Below, in pieces: positions 62,983 to 64,000 of a stretch of 64,000 nt of DNA. Position numbers and translations under genes: made by a program. Within the stretch, counting starts at the first letter, position 1. The number at the start of each line of letters is the position of its first letter. A model generated the notes under the pieces. The model did not search any database. It was not told the DNA's origin and worked only from the letters and a program-made list of their open reading frames with translations. Source of the stretch: Azospirillum oryzae (GTDB lineage Bacteria > Pseudomonadota > Alphaproteobacteria > Azospirillales > Azospirillaceae); assembly GCF_900177515.1 (NCBI RefSeq), contig NZ_FXAK01000007.1, positions 1,720,501 to 1,784,500 on the forward strand. Direction: 5' to 3'.

Positions 62983-63008
62983 CCCTCTCCCGCGTTAGCG
63001 GGGGAGGG
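62983..63008. repeat. Palindromic CCCTCTCCCGC repeat (copy 2 of a pair)
   Basis: Arms CCCTCTCCCGC and GCGGGGGAGGG (one mismatch) flank GTTA. Together with copy 1, 44 bp away, it forms a cluster in the same gap. Confidence 0.6.
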
Positions 63009-63026
63009 TTAGGGTGGGGGCATCCA

Positions 63027-63662
63027 CTACAGGTGCTTCACCCCTTCCCCCATCATCCCGCCGCGCAGCAGCCCCCAAGCCTCCGCCAGCAGCAGCACCG
63101 CGACGCCGGCGCCGACCAGTGCATCCGGTGCGCCGTCCAGCAGAAGCCAACTTGCCGCCAGCCCAACCAGTCCGGCGGCGAGCGGCAGAACGTCCTTGCG
63201 CGAGCACAGCCAGATCGCCCGCAGGGTCAGCGAGCCACGCCGATTGGCGAACAGCAGGGTCGCGCTCGCCACCGTCACGCCGATGGCGAACAGCAGGGTA
63301 AGGCTGGCGAGCGGCACGTCGGGGATCGCCATGCCGGCGATGCTGCGACCCGCCGTCACCACCAGCGCCACGGCGGCAACCGCCAGCGCCACCCCCTGCA
63401 GCATCGATAGCCGGACGCGCAACTCGGGCCGCCGCCCCATGCCCGCCAAGGTCACCGCATGACCCGCGGCGTGGTTCAGCACCAGCAGCGCCGCCACCCA
63501 CAGCGACACCGCCTGCGTCGCATCGGCGGCGGTGAGCAGCAGAGCGCCGAGCAGCCCGTTCACCACCAACGCCATCCGCATCGTGTGCTTCAGGTCTTCC
63601 GGCCCGCCGGACGGACGAGATGATCCGCCACCACAGGATCCGCCACCGCAACCGCCATCCAT
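63027..63662 (-). CDS. CDF-like cation transporter-related membrane protein
   Basis: This 211-residue membrane protein has an N-terminus rich in Gly and Cys (CGGGSCGGGSS), then about six membrane helices. It resembles the transmembrane part of cation diffusion facilitators, but the expected pairs of metal-binding His/Asp are only partly visible (LNHAAGHAVTL). It lacks the usual C-terminal cytoplasmic domain. The ATG at 63662 has AAAGGG 7 nt upstream. Whether it transports metal is not shown. Confidence 0.7.
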   Translation of the reverse strand: MDGGCGGGSCGGGSSRPSGGPEDLKHTMRMALVVNGLLGALLLTAADATQAVSLWVAALLVLNHAAGHAVTLAGMGRRPELRVRLSMLQGVALAVAAVALVVTAGRSIAGMAIPDVPLASLTLLFAIGVTVASATLLFANRRGSLTLRAIWLCSRKDVLPLAAGLVGLAASWLLLDGAPDALVGAGVAVLLLAEAWGLLRGGMMGEGVKHL

Positions 63663-63945
63663 CGCAACGCCCTTTCCCATAGGAGACCGGCGGGAATCAT
63701 AGAAGTGCGGGGGCGGCGCGTCCACCATCATCAGGATTTCCTGATATGCACCGCATCCATGGCTGCGCATCGAAAGGGGTGGCGTCGCCGGTCGGCTACC
63801 CTTTCGAACGGCTGAGGGGATAACCCGGCCCACCCAACGGTGCAGCGGGCGTCTCATTGGTCGCTTACCCGTCCCCTTCCCATGAAAAAGAGCGGGGCGA
63901 GGCGGATATGGGGACAGACACAGCCGCATCATCGGAACCACTCCA

Positions 63946-64000
63946 TGACGAAGCGACCCGCCTCCCCCGTCAAGATCCTGATTGTCGACGACAATCCGCT
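63946..64000 (+). CDS. Response regulator, N-terminus only (cut by window edge)
   Basis: The first 18 codons are visible and read MTKRPASPVKILIVDDNP. The ILIVDDNP stretch is the receiver-domain opening with the acidic pair. GGA lies 8 nt upstream of the ATG. The output domain, if any, is beyond the window. Confidence 0.8.

Noticed and set aside
1-64000. tRNA, rRNA, CRISPR, insertion sequence or prophage
   Set aside because: I looked for tRNA T-loop patterns, regular repeat-spacer arrays and transposase or phage genes and found none.

Overview
The window is 64 kb of GC-rich (roughly two-thirds G+C by eye), gene-dense chromosome from an alphaproteobacterium, most likely Azospirillum or a close relative in the Rhodospirillales. 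This placing rests on gene content and style: an rpoZ-rsh pair, a DUF1013/TrcR regulator, DUF1192 and DUF4169 small proteins, a PHA phasin, a PilZ-ended chemoreceptor, a SUV3-type RNA helicase and a group III truncated globin. No species call is possible from the sequence alone. No rRNA, tRNA, CRISPR array, insertion sequence or prophage was seen. Nearly all genes look like core chromosomal genes.

Layout. 1-4.5 kb: pdxJ (its last few codons lie outside the window), rsh, rpoZ, a NYN-domain protein. 4.6-11.2 kb: pdxA-surA-lptG on the minus strand, then a GNAT gene and guaA on the plus strand, then a small Cys/His protein. 11.3-18.2 kb: a lipoprotein lytic transglycosylase, an RND efflux pair (adaptor plus pump) and a patatin-like lipase. 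18.3-23.2 kb: a SpoU methyltransferase translationally coupled to a SUV3-type helicase, an Nramp Mn transporter and slyX. 23.2-26.7 kb: the yfgM-bamB-der operon. 27-31.4 kb: a signalling block with a NarL-type response regulator, 1 kb of regulatory-looking DNA, a LuxR protein with a degenerate receiver, and a chemoreceptor with a C-terminal PilZ domain. 31.6-36 kb: csaA-like, phasin, TetR, YbaK/ProX-like, proC, YbjN-like and ubiK-like genes. 36-42.2 kb: an AsmA-family protein, DUF4169, DUF2189, DUF1192 and a quinone oxidoreductase. 42.4-51.7 kb: trcR, ubiX, beta-carbonic anhydrase, two small exported proteins, a TPR-glycosyltransferase, TIGR02444, pfkA, DUF465, truncated globin, purE-purK. 52.3-55.6 kb: a membrane acyltransferase and an EAL-domain protein. 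55.6-64 kb: DUF599, a ribbon-helix-helix protein, fumC, two small unknown genes, a GNAT gene, a CgeB-like glycosyltransferase, an MltB-type lytic transglycosylase, a CDF-like membrane protein and the first codons of a response regulator.

How it fits together. Several genes serve the cell envelope: surA, lptG, bamB, yfgM, AsmA, two lytic transglycosylases, the RND pump and the acyltransferase. Signalling through phosphotransfer and c-di-GMP recurs: the NarL regulator, the pseudo-receiver regulator, the PilZ chemoreceptor, the EAL protein and the terminal response regulator. I did not find one clearly new multi-gene system. The strongest candidates for a second look are the regulatory DNA at 27.9-28.0 kb with its two LuxR-type regulators, a two-hairpin interspersed element at 4.55-4.65 kb, a family of CCCTCTCCC-type palindromes, strong hairpins in the leaders of mntH and trcR, and an abrupt codon-usage switch in the acyltransferase gene.
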